A DNA stretch of 64,000 nucleotides from Spirometra erinaceieuropaei. Lineage: Eukaryota > Platyhelminthes > Cestoda > Diphyllobothriidea > Diphyllobothriidae. The notes beneath the pieces are model-generated. The model did not search any database. It was not told the origin of the DNA and worked only from the letters and a program-made list of their open reading frames with translations. The stretch lies in contig CACRXP010000858.1 in the NCBI GenBank assembly GCA_902702965.1, forward strand, positions 27,821 through 91,820, read 5' to 3'. Position numbers and translations under genes: made by a program. The number at the start of each line of letters is the position of its first letter. Position 1 is the stretch's first letter. This document shows, one piece after another, positions 46,680 to 58,879 of the stretch.

Positions 46680-48050
46680 AGTTCAGTTCAGTTCAGTTTA
46701 TTTGAGGGAAATATAGGTGTTAAACCTTTGAACTCCCTATTTGTTACAAGAAGGCGAACAATAAAAAAAATTTGAAAATGGAAACATCAAACGGCTACAG
46801 AGTTTCTTCAGATTGACAACGTTTTGCAAGCCAGACAGATAAACGAATTGTTCCAAGAGTAAAAAACATTAACGTTACTAAATGTGCTGTACAGTAGTCT
46901 GTCTAGGGATAGTTGGTGATATCTCAGTTTCGGAGGGAGACGAATTGAATGCCAACACACATTCAACAGACATGGGACAATATTAAAAAAAACAAACGTT
47001 ACTGAAATACAGAAAGTAATATAACAACGTTAATAAACCGTTCGAACGAAATGCTAGACTATCTGTCAGGTGGCATTATGACGAGTGGTGGCAATCTGGT
47101 CCAAGTTGCGCTTAAAAGCCTCGACGGAGGTGGACATTACGACACCTTCAGGCAGAGCATTCCAGGCCTCGATCACTCTGTTTGAAAAGAAGAACTTCCG
47201 AGTATCCAGCTTGGCGCCAGTTACGCGTAGTTTAAGTGGATGACCTCGGAGGTTCGTTGTGGTCGCTAACTCAAAGAAATCAGTAGGTACGAGACAGCAG
47301 TCCTGGCCGCGCAGTATACGGAATGTTTGTATAAGGTCGCCTCTTAGCTGTCTGTAACTCAGTGGAAAGAGGCCGAGATTGGACAATCGGGTTTCATAGG
47401 GTAGTGAACCCTGTCCACTTACGAGTTTGGTTGCCCGCCTCTGAACTTTCTCAAGGATGCTGAGATCTTTAGAGGTCCACGGTTTCCACGCATGAATAGC
47501 GAACTCTAGCTGTGGCTGTACGAAAGTCCGAAAGACTTTAATGAAGCAGTCCTCATCGAAGGTAGAGAAAGCTCTCTTAACAAGATAAAGGACTGACATC
47601 GCAGACTTGGCTACCTTAAAGCAGTGAAGCGACGGTTTTAGAGAAGCCGTTACCCACACCCCCAAGTCTTTCTGGGCGTCTACCTCCTGCAATGGTACGC
47701 CGTTTAGGTGGTAAACCCTCCGGCTCAGAGATCGAGTCCTGCCGACTCGCAGGACAGTACACTTAGTCACATTAAACGGCAACAGCCAGTCGGGTCAGGT
47801 CTGCCTGCAAGCGCTCTTCGTCAAATTCAGTTCGGATGACGCTCCAAAGTTTAACATCATCAGCGAACATGGCGACATCACAATTCAGTTCACTGACACA
47901 GTCGTTGACGTATATAATGAATAGTGTAGGGCCAAGAACGGAGCCTTGTGGAACACCGCTTTCAACCGCTACCTCCGCCGTCTGCCTGTCACCGACGTGG
48001 ACGATTTGAGAGCGACCGCACATGCATGAGAGTGCAAAGATCATATTAGG
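46680..48050 (-). mobile_element. CR1/Jockey-like LINE, 5'-truncated, with pentamer tail
   Basis: Minus strand: ESGVPQGSVLGPTLFIIYVN and DVAMFADDVKLWSVI (intact FADD) down to about 47775. A deletion of about 5 bp changes the frame, and then come LPFNVTKCTVLRVGRTRSLS, AQKDLGVWVTASLKPSLHC, QPQLEFAIHAWKPWTSKDLS, EKVQRRATKLVSGQGSLPYE and NRVIEAWNALPEGVV, stopping at 47066. The untranslated 3' end runs to an (AACTG)n tail at 46680-46699, the kind of short tandem end seen in CR1-like LINEs. Truncated inside the RT. This is the least decayed retroelement of the window and of the same family as the 32-34 kb copies. Confidence 0.88.
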
Positions 48051-48444
48051 AAGGAGTCATTGCATTCAAACTCTCAGCCCAGCAGTCTGCAACTGACTGA
48101 GTCTGAGGCGTCAGTCGACAGCCTCCAGAGCCACGACGCTTGCCGCACAAGAATAGTCTCAGACTCGGGTCTAACATTCAGCAGAGGGGCGCATTGAGAA
48201 GGAATCAAAAACACTTCCCACATAAGTGAGAGGCTTGAGTGCTTGAATTGTGCTGTGAAGGGTGTTGTTATTGATGCAGGTGTTGGCGAAAAAGGTGTGA
48301 TAATGCCGTGTAGCCGGCGATTGTCTTACCACAGGTTTTAGTGAATGGGCATGTGGCCTACCAGAGTGAAGGATTAGTCACTTGAAAACGTACTTACTTT
48401 AAAAGCGCAATGTCATGAATGGGGCGCAAGGACTGTCCCAGCTG

Positions 48445-48540
48445 CCTCGTCAAACCTAAATGTGCGGTCGGGTCCCATTGAATGAGCCGCAATTTGGGTG
48501 CTGGCGACTTCCCTCCTCCCTGATGCTGCGCGCTCAGCCA
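48445..48540 (-). mobile_element. Penelope-like element fragment, inverted piece
   Basis: On minus, a stretch containing CGACCGCACATTTAGGTTTG, nearly the same as the plus-strand sequence at 48545-48570. It is the folded-back start of the PLE fragment that follows. Confidence 0.65.
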
Positions 48541-49030
48541 CTCACGACCGCACATTTAAGTTTGACGAAGCAGAAAGTCTTGCCAGAGGTGACAACCGCG
48601 TGAGCTGTGAACTGCTCGGACTATGTTTTTCCGGTCCTCTATCAATCAACAAGCGCAACGACCTCTCCACTCCATATTCAGCGCTCCGACTTTGTCCAGA
48701 AAAAGTAGTTAGCCGCAAGGAGAGCGTGCGGATGACTACTGTTCCTGGTGTCAGTGTCGACGAGTCAAATTGTCCAATAGTCCACACGGATGACGAAATC
48801 AGGCAGTCAGCAACCCGTCTGCGTGCAATGAACGTGGGAGCCGATAATTTTGGCCCGCACACAAGCGCATAGCAACTGCGCGGTAACTGCATACAACACC
48901 TGGTCAGTCGAGCCGTGATGCACTCGGGAGCTGCCGACTGTGATAGGCGTGTAGCGGCCTAACAAATAAATCCTACAAATACTGCAACACCTGAACAGCT
49001 TACCACCCTTATCTGACTGCGACTTTAGCT
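48541..49030 (+). mobile_element. Penelope-like element 3' fragment (GIY-YIG tail)
   Basis: Plus strand reads RTFKFDEAESLARGDNRVSC, ELLGLCFSGPLSINKRNDLS and TPYSALRLCPE, the same region as 15030-15190, followed by DESNCPIVHTDDEIRQSATR. The untranslated tail matches 15330-15500 closely up to CTTATCTGACT. It then diverges just where the hammerhead-like motif of the other copy begins. Confidence 0.75.
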
Positions 49031-50746
49031 GTCACGGCAACCTGCCGACTGTAGTAAAAGGCAGAAACTGCTGTACTGCTTACATCCACCAGGAGGAAAA
49101 CGGACCGAAGATTGTAGGCAAGGCATTAGGCACTTTGCCGGATTATTGCTTTAAAGGTGCCAGTAAGCGGGAAAATTCGTGGACGTATGCTGGGCTGCCG
49201 AAAGTGCCAACAAGAAGACAATAAACACACCCCTTTAGCCCAGGAATAGGAAGAAGCATAGAGTTGCGTGCCGCAAGAAGGGAATCAGAATATATTTGTG
49301 CCTCATAAGCAAGTTCCCAAACCAATACCTAAGTATATACGGCGAACTGGGAGAGTAATAATGTACAAAAGCCGTTGGTGTGGCCCACGAAATGAAGTCG
49401 GTGGTAGCAGTGCCTTATATGAGGACGGGCAAGGACGCGGTGTGCGCGACGGCACTTGGTGGTCAGATCGATATGCCGACGCTTAATAGTAGAAAAAAAA
49501 ACAGTGAACGGGGGATGCACAACTTCAACGGGACAAGGAAAGCAACAAGCCGGCAGCAGGATGAAGGACAACCAAAGTAAAGAAGGACAAATTGTTATTC
49601 ACAAAGCGGTAGGCGAAACAGAAGAAGAGAGCGATGGGGGGTGTCCTTTCGAAAAGCGAACATGGGAGATTGGCTGCCTGCTTGGGGAGAGGCGGGCCCG
49701 GAGAAATAACTGTGCGACAGAATGAGCGAGCCAGTGGAAGTCCTTGAGTGCACAGCAAATGCGGCCAAAAAAGAGAAAGAGGACCTGTGGGATGAAGAAA
49801 AAATAGGCTGAAAAAGACGTTTCAAGAAATGCAGAAGTCTCACATTTGTCCTTTTTAATTTCCTAAGATTTTAACTTCATCCGACACTTTTTACTAGTTG
49901 TTTGATGAGACCTTCCTGTAACCGGTTTCTAAACAGTTGCATGTGAAAGCTACTACTGCCAGCAGTGGCTCCACTAAACTAGTTAACTCGCTTGGGAAGA
50001 GTTGGCCCGAGCGAAACAAAAAATCTGCCCCTTTGGAGATTAATTATACCCCCAGATATATTCTTGGATAAATTGGGTCAACATGTCTCCTTTCCTACTT
50101 TAACGTGCTTTCGAGATACAACTAATGGTTTGAAATCAGGATGAGGCAGCAGTACTTAGAGCTGTATGGGACGGTACTGCGCACATGCGTCCGTCAGGTA
50201 GCAGTTCATTATTCTCTTGAACATAGTGAAGCATGCCGATCGCGTTGTTGGTAAAATAAAAAAGCATATTTAAAGAAGGACATGGTTTGAAGAAGAATGA
50301 TATTCGACGGCTCTTTGCCTGTCTCCCACCACTGCATCACGTAAAAAACCAAGCAAAGGAAATACGCGCATTCGACGTCAATAAATTCTTTCTCCAGGGG
50401 CCTACGCCAACGGGTGCTAGCCACAGCCGAGGCAGTGGCTATACGGCTAGCCAATCCAGTGCTATGCTGTCAGAAGACTCTGACACAGGCGCTCTGTCTT
50501 CCGTGGTCAACGCCGACCCCAACCTCCTGATGGCAGTGGTGTGTGCACAACGTATCCGAAGTACAAACATTACTCACAACCTATGTCTCCCCTCTCCCTT
50601 GCCCCCTTGACCCAATGACCACGAAACGCCGACCATGCCATAGCACGCCTCGTCATGCGAGTGGCGTGGGAATGATGGGTGTTAATAATCCCTGAATCAC
50701 TTATAAGCCCTGAAACTTCGCATAATTTAAACTTCTATGCAACCGT
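49031..50746. other. no gene seen
   Basis: Frames up to 107 codons without recognisable motifs. The 49.3-49.8 kb part is strongly purine-rich on plus. Confidence 0.4.
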
Positions 50747-50788
50747 TTTGGCCTGATGAAGAGTTATCGAAAACACGTGTTTGCCAAA
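50747..50788 (+). ncRNA. hammerhead-ribozyme-like motif, isolated
   Basis: CTGATGA at 50753-50759 and GAAA at 50769-50772 surround a weak helix II (GA/TC with loop GTTA, after one extra A). Helix III is a 5-bp palindrome AACAC/GTGTT, then T as the position-17 base. Helix I is perfect: TTTGGC (50747-50752) pairs with GCCAAA (50783-50788). The order matches a type I hammerhead, and the palindromic helix III suggests action as a dimer. The short helix II is the weak point. No PLE coding sequence was recognised immediately upstream. Confidence 0.5.
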
Positions 50789-53494
50789 TTGACTTCACTA
50801 TACGTTTTGTTTCAATTTACTGGACAACTCATAGCATGCTAGCAATCACTAGCACAATTCCCTTTTATCAACACCTTGCTGATAAGCTCTTACCATCATG
50901 CTCACTGACCTAGTAGCAACGGCTACGGACTAAGATAAATTTTATCAGTATTGGCGGTGCGCACAACCTGCAAAACGGCGAGCATTCATCATATAAGTCG
51001 AATGAGGAATTTAAATACGCAGGGCGGTGTTAGGCATTGATCTAGAATAGATGCATCAGGCATAACAACCCAAGGTAGTCGACGCGTGAGACTACATTAC
51101 AGATGCGGAACACGCGGCCATCACCAAATGGCATGTTGGTTGGTATCAAACGGCTCGGAACTCTTTGACACATAAAGTCAGAAGAGACAAAAAGGTGAGG
51201 AGGGGGAATGCGAGATGGGTGGAGGGGGCAGGGAGTTGATACTAACGTACCTGCTCAATAAGATGGGGTTAAGGCGATGAACCATCGACGCGAGAGGTGG
51301 GCGTGATCGGGTATTGGGGCGAGGAGGAGGAGGCAAAGGCGGACTGTTCAAAGAGCTGTCGCTTCACCCTGAAAGGCAGGAGTTCAGCAGACGCACGGTG
51401 TGTTGAGTGCAGGGGGCTTGTGTGGGCAGTCTCAGGCGAACCCTGCCCCGACTTCAAAATGCCTACGGGGGCTGTGCTGGTGTGCGGTGGGTGCGAAATG
51501 TGTATCGAAAGGGCCTCCACGTCGACAGCAGACTAGGAAGAAACCACAGAATAGGTCTAAGTAGTGACAGGTTTGGGAAGGCAGGGGAAATCAGCGTCAC
51601 CACCAGCAGCGAGATGGGCGCGGAAAAGCATAACATGCACGAAAGTGCGGCAGAATACCGCTGAACACGTAACGAGGGGGATGCTGGGAGGGGGGGGGTA
51701 AAAAAAGATGAAGGCAGACGGCGCAAAAAAAGGCTGTAAGAACTGACTCGATCAGAAAGGCAACACTAGAATAATCAGAAAAAGAGCAAACGAGAGTACG
51801 AAAGTGAAACAAGTGTCGCGAAGTTCCAGTGGAAAGCAAAAGTAGGAAAGGAAGAATTAGAGACAGCGAAGCAGGATTCACTTGTCCGGCCAATATGAGC
51901 AGGAAACTGCAATGCGCAGATAGGGGAAATTTGCCGGCCAGAAGGGGGCCCCGAAGCGGATAAGTCAAACGTCCCCATTAATAATGTACATATCAGTCCG
52001 TTTCATATCAAAAACAGGCGAAAATAGGCAAACTAATGCAAACATATTCAGGTCCAGACTAACGGCACATTTCTATTCTACAATTAGAATAGATCGGTAC
52101 ATGCCACTCCCAGCTGAAGGATTCTGCCTCTAATTTGACCAGGGTATCGGTCTTTTTTGAATTAGAAGAAAAAGAGATCTCAATAGCTGAAAACATCATC
52201 AAATGACAATATATCTGGATTTGGCCTTGAGAGCTGGGGTAGATAAGACATTTATTCCTTCCAGATGAGTCAGTATTCGATATATAAAGACAAGCTATCT
52301 AATGAGGCCCTGATAAACTATGTCTTGGCGGTGCTACCCATCACCTGGTTAGACATTATTTATAAATAATCTGCACAGCACGGGAGCCTATGATCGACGG
52401 TGTTGGTCGGAGACATAGTTAGCTTGATTATACTACGGAGAGGCAATGAGAACCAAATGATTCAGTACGTTGGCACGTTTTCTACGCCAAATGTACTTTT
52501 TAAGCCCAGGTGTCATGTACTTTCAAGCAAGGCAGTTCTAAAAAAAGAAATTTTCCACAAGGTTCCCTGTGAAAATATGGATTTTAGGGATCGCATCTGA
52601 TAAAGCTGAATCGATCATGGCTACTGGTGTTAGTCAAACAGTTCACTAACAGCAACGAGTGTGAGATGATGGGGGAGATGTGAAAACCGAAAGAATTGAT
52701 GAACAGAGACGGCGTGCTCACTCCTGCATACCAAATGTAAACTGCTCTGGCTGGAAGCTGTAAACCAGCCACAGAATTGGTGACTGCCAAAAAACGTCAG
52801 TACGGGTACCGAATAGTGAAGGGCTAATTAAATTCTCCCTTGCGGCTCTGCACTGAAAACAATTGGCGGTAGGAGACCCTAAAGCGACGTTTTTAGGCGC
52901 CTACGGGTCGTTGCGCATAAAAGAGTTTTGGCTAATCCTGTTGGGGGTCATTTGTCCAATAAAGCATGCAGACAGGCGAGGGCACAACTTTGCAAAGTGC
53001 TTTCCTCCACTTCATGATCCGCCTTCGAGGGACGTGTTGTCAAAATGGAGACGCCGGAAGTAATTTGGCACTAAACGCCTGGTCAGAACATGGTCACCTC
53101 TAAACTCAGCAATCGCGTTCAAGGAAGCTTAGAGACAAAACTTTGGCATACAGAGGGACTAGTCGACCGTGACAATCGACGTTACGAACTCTGCAAAAAG
53201 GATGTATAAAATACAAGTAATTCAAAAAGTTTAAAAGACGACGACCACAAAAGTGGAGGAAACATCAAGCTCAACTAAGTAGTAATATTTGGCTTTTGTA
53301 TAATGGTTCAATTAATTTTTCTCCAGGTCGAACTATGAGATAATTAGGGCATTTGGTCAGAGGATACATGATACCTTGGATAGCAAAAATGTAAAACCGG
53401 GAAGCGTCTAAGAAGTGGACAAACATAGCAAGGAAGAAAGTAATACACAACGGCGACAAACACAAGGGAGATAACTCGTAGGCGGTGAACAAAC
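50789..53494. other. no gene seen; purine-rich tract
   Basis: From about 51180 to 51960 the plus strand is mostly A and G, which produces long but low-complexity minus frames (for example 51597-51968). No recognisable product. Confidence 0.4.
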
Positions 53495-54191
53495 TCATCC
53501 AACGAACAGTAACGTCGTTCTATGAGGTGTGCTCACAGAGTAGTGAATCAGCTTGTCACTGGTCAGTTCGAATTCCACAGGTGATGAGACGTGCGGCGGG
53601 GGTGGATCAATCTTCCGTCCGCCGCTGCTGCCAGCTTCACGGGATCTAACGGATAACAACCGAGACTCCTGCACCAGCGAAGGGAGGTTCTCGAACGAAA
53701 CCCGCTCAAGGTGAGGGGAGGGGAGGTATTTAAGTCGGCATAGAGAAACGTCGCCACGACTGGGTGAGAGGTAGGAAGCGAAGGCACTCAACTCCCCAAC
53801 ATCATCGTCCAGGAGCCCCTCAACTCTCAAAAGACCGACTGCGCGGGCAGGCTGGCTAATCTGCGACTTGCTTCCGTCAAAAAGGGGCGTAGTCATTAAC
53901 TGTGACTGGAGAGCCGACTGTCGCCGAGAACAGAGGGGTCGTGTAATGTTGCAGAAGGCGGAGGGGTCAGCGGTAGTGGAACAGGGCAAGCTGTTGGTTG
54001 ACGAGCACTGGGGACTGATGCGAGAACTCTGCAGACCGCTCTTGTTGTGCGCTGAGGGCCAAGAGACTGTACAATCCAAAGAACACTCGGCCGCGGGCAC
54101 AACTTTGAGGGTGGTGAGTTGGCGGAAGCCAACGCCATCGACGCAGCGGTCCGCTGTGACCACAGCAGTCCGCATAAGCTCTGTTAGATCG
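53495..54191 (-). CDS. possible C-terminal exon of the Scribble-type gene
   Basis: A 234-codon frame on minus, open to a stop at 53495, with an acceptor-like AG at about 54190. It reads DGSKSQISQPARAVGLLRVE, GLLDDDVGELSAFASYLSPS and LERVSFENLPSLVQESRLLS, and is rich in serine and proline as expected for the disordered tail of a scaffold protein. It starts in a phase that does not join directly to the exon at 56496, so at least one more exon would be needed. No direct similarity to Scribble is visible, and an independent gene or a chance frame is possible. Confidence 0.35.
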
Positions 54192-54514
54192 CGCTTCATG
54201 CAACATAAAGGGACGATAATAAAATGAGTCTACACTAGCAAGACGGCCGCATGGACAGTTCCAACTATCGTACGATACTTGAAAATCGTCTGACAGATAA
54301 AACATGATTAAAAACATCTATTAGTGTAGAAGCAAGCGCAACGGGCTAAGCATTCGGGCATATCAGTACAGCCAATTCAAGGACAAAGCAATCTCCTAAA
54401 ATGAAGAAATGGACAAGTTAGAACGACAGCAGACCGTTCAAACGGCAAAACTGCGGCGAACCATGCACGGCTACAGAAAAACAATCTAAGTAAATAAAAA
54501 AAAACAGCTGAGAG

Positions 54515-54563
54515 CAAACCTTATATATCTGTTTTCGAATGTGCACTTCCTCATCAGCTAGTA
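54515..54563 (-). ncRNA. weak hammerhead-like core
   Basis: On minus, CTGATGA (54551-54557) then GGAAGTGCACATTC and GAAAAC. Helix II can be GAA/TTC. Helix I and helix III are not convincing, so this is only a core-like match. Confidence 0.2.
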
Positions 54564-56495
54564 TGTGCCCTTACTGTCAAAAGCACCACACCAATCTTTT
54601 TCCAATAAAACTAAGGACCTTACACAAGCTTATCGAAAGGGGATTTGACGTTGAAAAAAAGGTATGCAAGCAACCCACTCTTCTAAGGGCCCTTCTTTCT
54701 GGCAACGCATAACAATGATCGGCAAAATAGAAACCATCGGAACGGAGCTCCATTTCTAACAAGGCTTTCGCATTACTCGGTGCCATCACCAGTCGATCAG
54801 GTACTTGCATATGCGTTCCAAAGTAGCAGACTGTCAAAAAAGACAGACTGTTCCATCTATCAGTCGAAGGCTGAACAAATACGCAGTGTGAAGAAAGGCT
54901 ACACGCTGTAAACCGATTGTACAACCAAATTCAACTTCTTACCACCCCCAAATGATTGGAGGATGCGAACTCCAAGGCAAGCGGAAAATCAAAGGGTAGC
55001 TCACAATAAGAACATGCCAAAGTAAAAAGATAGACGTTCATTGCGCGTGCGCGGGGAGGGGGAGAGCGAAGAAGACGTGCATCCCGGGCCAGCAAAGAAC
55101 AATGCCAGAGAAGACAACATGCGGACACATGTACAGTAGCGGTGCACCCCAAGACCAGCGGAGGAAGGAAACTTACAGCAGCGGCAGAGGCGTGTTGGCG
55201 AAAGACAGAGGATATGCTCACACGTACACACGCACGAATGGGCGTCTGGCATCATTGAATTGAGGTCAACTCGGAAATCTGGTGAAGCTGAGAGAAACGG
55301 CGGTGCACAGACAAGGGGAAAGAAGAAAATACACGAAATAACGCGTGGAGAGCCGACCAGACGGCCGGGCAGCCAGAACTAAAGAGGGTACTTTAAGGTG
55401 CATGATTGGTAGAATGGGATAGCGGAGCTCCATTAATTTTAGGCGAAGACGGTGTAAACTTCGAAAATCAGCAGTCGAACGCATCGACAAAGGCAGTTAA
55501 AAGAAAAGGTTTTTGGCAGAAAGTGGAGGAGGAGGGCAACCGCCTAAGAACATACAACTATTTGGGCGGTTTTGTGATAAAAAAGTAAGGGCACAAGAAC
55601 GCGAAACAATTTTTCTCTACACATGTACTGTCTGGTTCTTCGGCAAATAAACCTCGAAAATTACATTAACGCTCAAAATAGTGAAGTCTTTGAGACCTCA
55701 CACGTGGCTTGTGGGCTCGCGCGTTAGGCAGCTGACGATGACTGATCACGGTTAGTTCGAAGCAAATCGACAACCTGGCCCTCGTTGAATGGCTCTCCCG
55801 GTTACGCATCCATAGCTCCTCTGTACAATGATTCTCCTGACTAGTCCCTATACTGCTGGCATGCTAATTTTTACATGACAAACTGCCCTTCAAAAACCCG
55901 AAATGGGAACCTCCCGGTTATCGGGGACTGTATTAGCCAGTGTGCTTTTAGGGTGTTGAGACCTTCTACGTCAACGTAAGATACCCGACTCTTGCTCATC
56001 CCCGGGTATGTACAGACAGGACATCAGTAGGCACATATAAATCCACAGGAACACAGGTATTGGAATTTACATCTGACCCCGAAATCACAGTTGGCGTAGA
56101 ATACGAGAGAAGTAACCCACGCCTTCCCAATTCTAGCGTCCACTTTATGTGGGAGAAGGTGAAATGACATTTCAGGGAAAACAGCAGCCACTGAGCAGCC
56201 GCTGCAAGACATCGGCAAAGGTAAGAACAAGAGGCATTGCAGAAGAATACAGAAGGCTTTGAGAAACGACAGACATTTCGAAGGCTCACACAGACGGCCG
56301 AAAACAGACGCACAGTAGTCGCACTTGCAATTAATTTCTGATAGAGGACATACTGTAAAACTGTAAGCCCCTAGAGTCAACCAAAGCAGTGCAAGAATCC
56401 GTGAACGGAAATTATGTGGTTTGCGAGAAAAAAGAGAATTGAGTGCAGAATAGGCAAGTAGACGAAAAAAGGTTGTAGCGGCATGGACCGCCTAC
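54564..56495. other. probable introns of the Scribble-type gene
   Basis: No exon recognised. Minus frames of 84-118 codons (for example 56024-56380) are cysteine- and leucine-rich, typical of a purine-rich opposite strand. Confidence 0.35.
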
Positions 56496-56696
56496 CTCTA
56501 AGGGCTTCACACGCTCTTCCGGCGGAGAGTCAAGGTCAATGAGATTACAAGTTTGAACGGGAGCCACAGTAGGGGCGGTGTCAGCTGATTGCGATTCAGC
56601 CAGACGGAAGAGTTCAGTGGCTTTCCGCAGAAAAGTCGACGGGTCAACACCGTCGCATACTGTCAGACGGAGATTTCCTTCACTGGCGTGAACGAC
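56496..56696 (-). CDS. scrib: Scribble-type scaffold: end of PDZ4 and linker exon
   Basis: Phase-0 exon of 67 codons bounded by AG at 56698-56697 and GT at 56495-56494. It opens with VVHASEGNLRLTVCDGVDPS, which matches the last strand of Scribble PDZ4 (LLRSVGDTLTVLVCDGF in the human protein). The linker follows, with TAPTVAPVQTCNLIDLDSPP. The LIDLD stretch has the form of a type I clathrin box (L-hydrophobic-x-hydrophobic-D/E). This may be coincidence, since such short motifs occur by chance. Confidence 0.85.
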
Positions 56697-57517
56697 CTGC
56701 ACGATATAACCACAAAACAGGGGCAGTGAAATTGGCTCAAGCGACGATGTAGGGTTCCGGTGGAAATACTGGAAAGATCACTAGCAGATTAAACCAAGAC
56801 ATTCACATATCGTTACCACAGAAGCATCCGGAAAGCTCACATGAATTATCAACGAGTGCAAACCTAAAAAAGTAGGAACCTGTGACACTGGCAATGAAAG
56901 CCGTGAGTGAGTAGTCCGGTTACTCCCCGAAAAAACCGCAGCCTGCGATATGAACACCAGAGCTAACAACAATAGACAGAATTGGAATGCCACTTGAGGA
57001 CCCAAGACAGCAATAATTGCTATACGTAGACAGAGTAGAGTTCTTGAGAAAAACCTGCCAAAACGGAGATTCGGTCGATAAATTAACAACCAGGACCGAA
57101 ATTTGCGTGTTTGGAAATGCTCAACATGGGTGGATATCCTTGAGAATCGTGGGTCGGGTTTGGTCCTGCAGCCGCACTGGAAATGGATGAACGTCGACTG
57201 TCTGTGATACGGGAATGGTGGTAATAGGGGTTATACGCGTGGGGCATTTGGACACGAGCAAGGGAAGGCAGTAAAATGGTAAGATAGGTAGGGGCAAGTG
57301 TAAGGCGTTACTTTTTGTAAGTTGCTGTGTAATAATGATAATGAAAATTTAGGCAAAATAGCAGGCGAAAAGTCAACATGTTGAAGTGCAAAGGCTATGT
57401 TGAACGCAATTCCAACCCACGAACAAGGCCGCGCACCTGCACGCCATTTAATTTGTCTACTGCATGTACTGCAAAAGCGAAATTTTCGTGAGAATGTCAA
57501 AGAATTTCCTCCTGTGA

Positions 57518-57745
57518 CTTTGACGTACTTCGTCTAACCCCTAGCTGGATTAGGCAAGAAGGACCGGGCAAGTGGGAGGGGGGGCGGGGGATGAAAGTGC
57601 ACTGAGCACTTGACCTAAACCGTGCCTTTGACGTACTTAGCCTGGCCACTCGCTGGATTAGACAAGAAGGAGAGGACAAACAGAACGGGAACTTGGTGCA
57701 AGTACAGTGAACACTTGGTTTGAACTGTGCCCTTGGCGCACATAG
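57518..57745. repeat. tandem repeat, about 108-bp period, two full units plus a partial third
   Basis: CTTTGACGTACTTCG at 57518, CTTTGACGTACTTAG at 57626 and CCTTGGCGCACATAG at 57731 start the units. Each carries CTGGATTAG-CAAGAAGGA and ends with GAGCACTTG or GAACACTTGG followed by an AACTGTGC- or AACCGTGC-like block. It lies in a presumed intron of the Scribble-type gene. Confidence 0.7.
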
Positions 57746-58446
57746 TAAATGCAGTCAAATGCATATGTCAAAGAGTATCACATCAACATAATCACGCCTA
57801 CTCAAAACAATTCAGTAGGCCAACATTATGATATTCCCCAAGTTCGGTTGCAGGACCAAAACTTGACCGAATCGCGCATCATTGTGAAATAAGATAAACA
57901 TTTAATTGAAGCTCAGAAGAGGCCAGCCTTTGTAAGGTAATTTTTAGAGCCCAAAATCTGCAGCAAAATGGCTTCGCGCACAAAGTCCGGTCTTAAAAAC
58001 TTGCCGGCTCGCAGTAAAATACGGAGTAGCCTCAAAAGGTTGTTGGAATCACGCATAACTCGATAAATCCCCCAGGTATCGGTTAAATGACCAGGATGTA
58101 TGTCCTTCCTCAACTGAGAGAGCGTCGTCGTACATCAAGCTACAATTTGATGAGAACATTCAGTGGAAAAAAGGGAAAAGACCTCTTGCACTAAATGCCG
58201 TCATTAGCGCCCGTTAACGACAGTCAATATAAGCTTATTAAAAGAAAACAAAATCCCTACAATATTATTGAAAAGTGTGTATAAAGTTGGCCGTGAAAGT
58301 TCCTCCGATAGTGCCGACTTCGTCGTTGGTACGGCTCTTTTACGCAAGCATACGAGGCTCAGACAGTCAGCATACTCTATCTGATTTGGCGAATTCAGTA
58401 CGTTGCGGTAGGATGGGCGGGCAACTAAATATACAGCTCCCAGTAG

Positions 58447-58530
58447 GGCTTCGAAGCTCAGCTGGCTCTGAGCGTTGGCTGTACTCAAGCCTCAACCTTC
58501 TTTTCGTGGGGTACGAACCCCGCCGAGATC
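58447..58530 (+). repeat. tRNA-like sequence related to the one at 1.4 kb
   Basis: Same order as 1374-1454 (which is on minus): AAGCTCAGCTGGCT (D arm), GAGCGTTGGCTGTACTCAAGCC-like anticodon arm with loop GTACTCA, a 15-nt variable part, then a T arm GTGGGG-TACGAAC-CCCGC. The acceptor stem has a mismatch and wobble pairs. The similarity suggests a dispersed tRNA-derived repeat family. Confidence 0.5.
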
Positions 58531-58879
58531 GCCGAAGTTTTCACAGGTGGGTTAAAAGAGATTGGGGAATACATTTTATTGGCAGACACGAATAAGACGA
58601 TACCGATGGTTATAGCATAGACCTAAATCCGAGAAAAAAGAGGTGGGTCGAAAGATGATCGCAGACGGAAGCCTTGTCACAATAAAACCAGTGTGATTAG
58701 CCAAGTGGCTGGCAAAAAGTGCAATAAGAGTGATCGGAATTCAGCCGCAAGGATTACGCAACCACGGCCACTACCCCCGGCATCAGCATGTTTGCCGCAC
58801 CAAATTGAGTGAAAGACGACAGCCAAAAAATATCGACACCAGTTAGTCCAACACGATAATCAGTGAAAAAAGAACAAAC

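Noticed and set aside
53868..54227. 119-codon plus frame opposite the possible C-terminal Scribble exon
   Set aside because: No motif and no splice-consistent neighbours on plus; the minus frame has a better case, though it is also uncertain.
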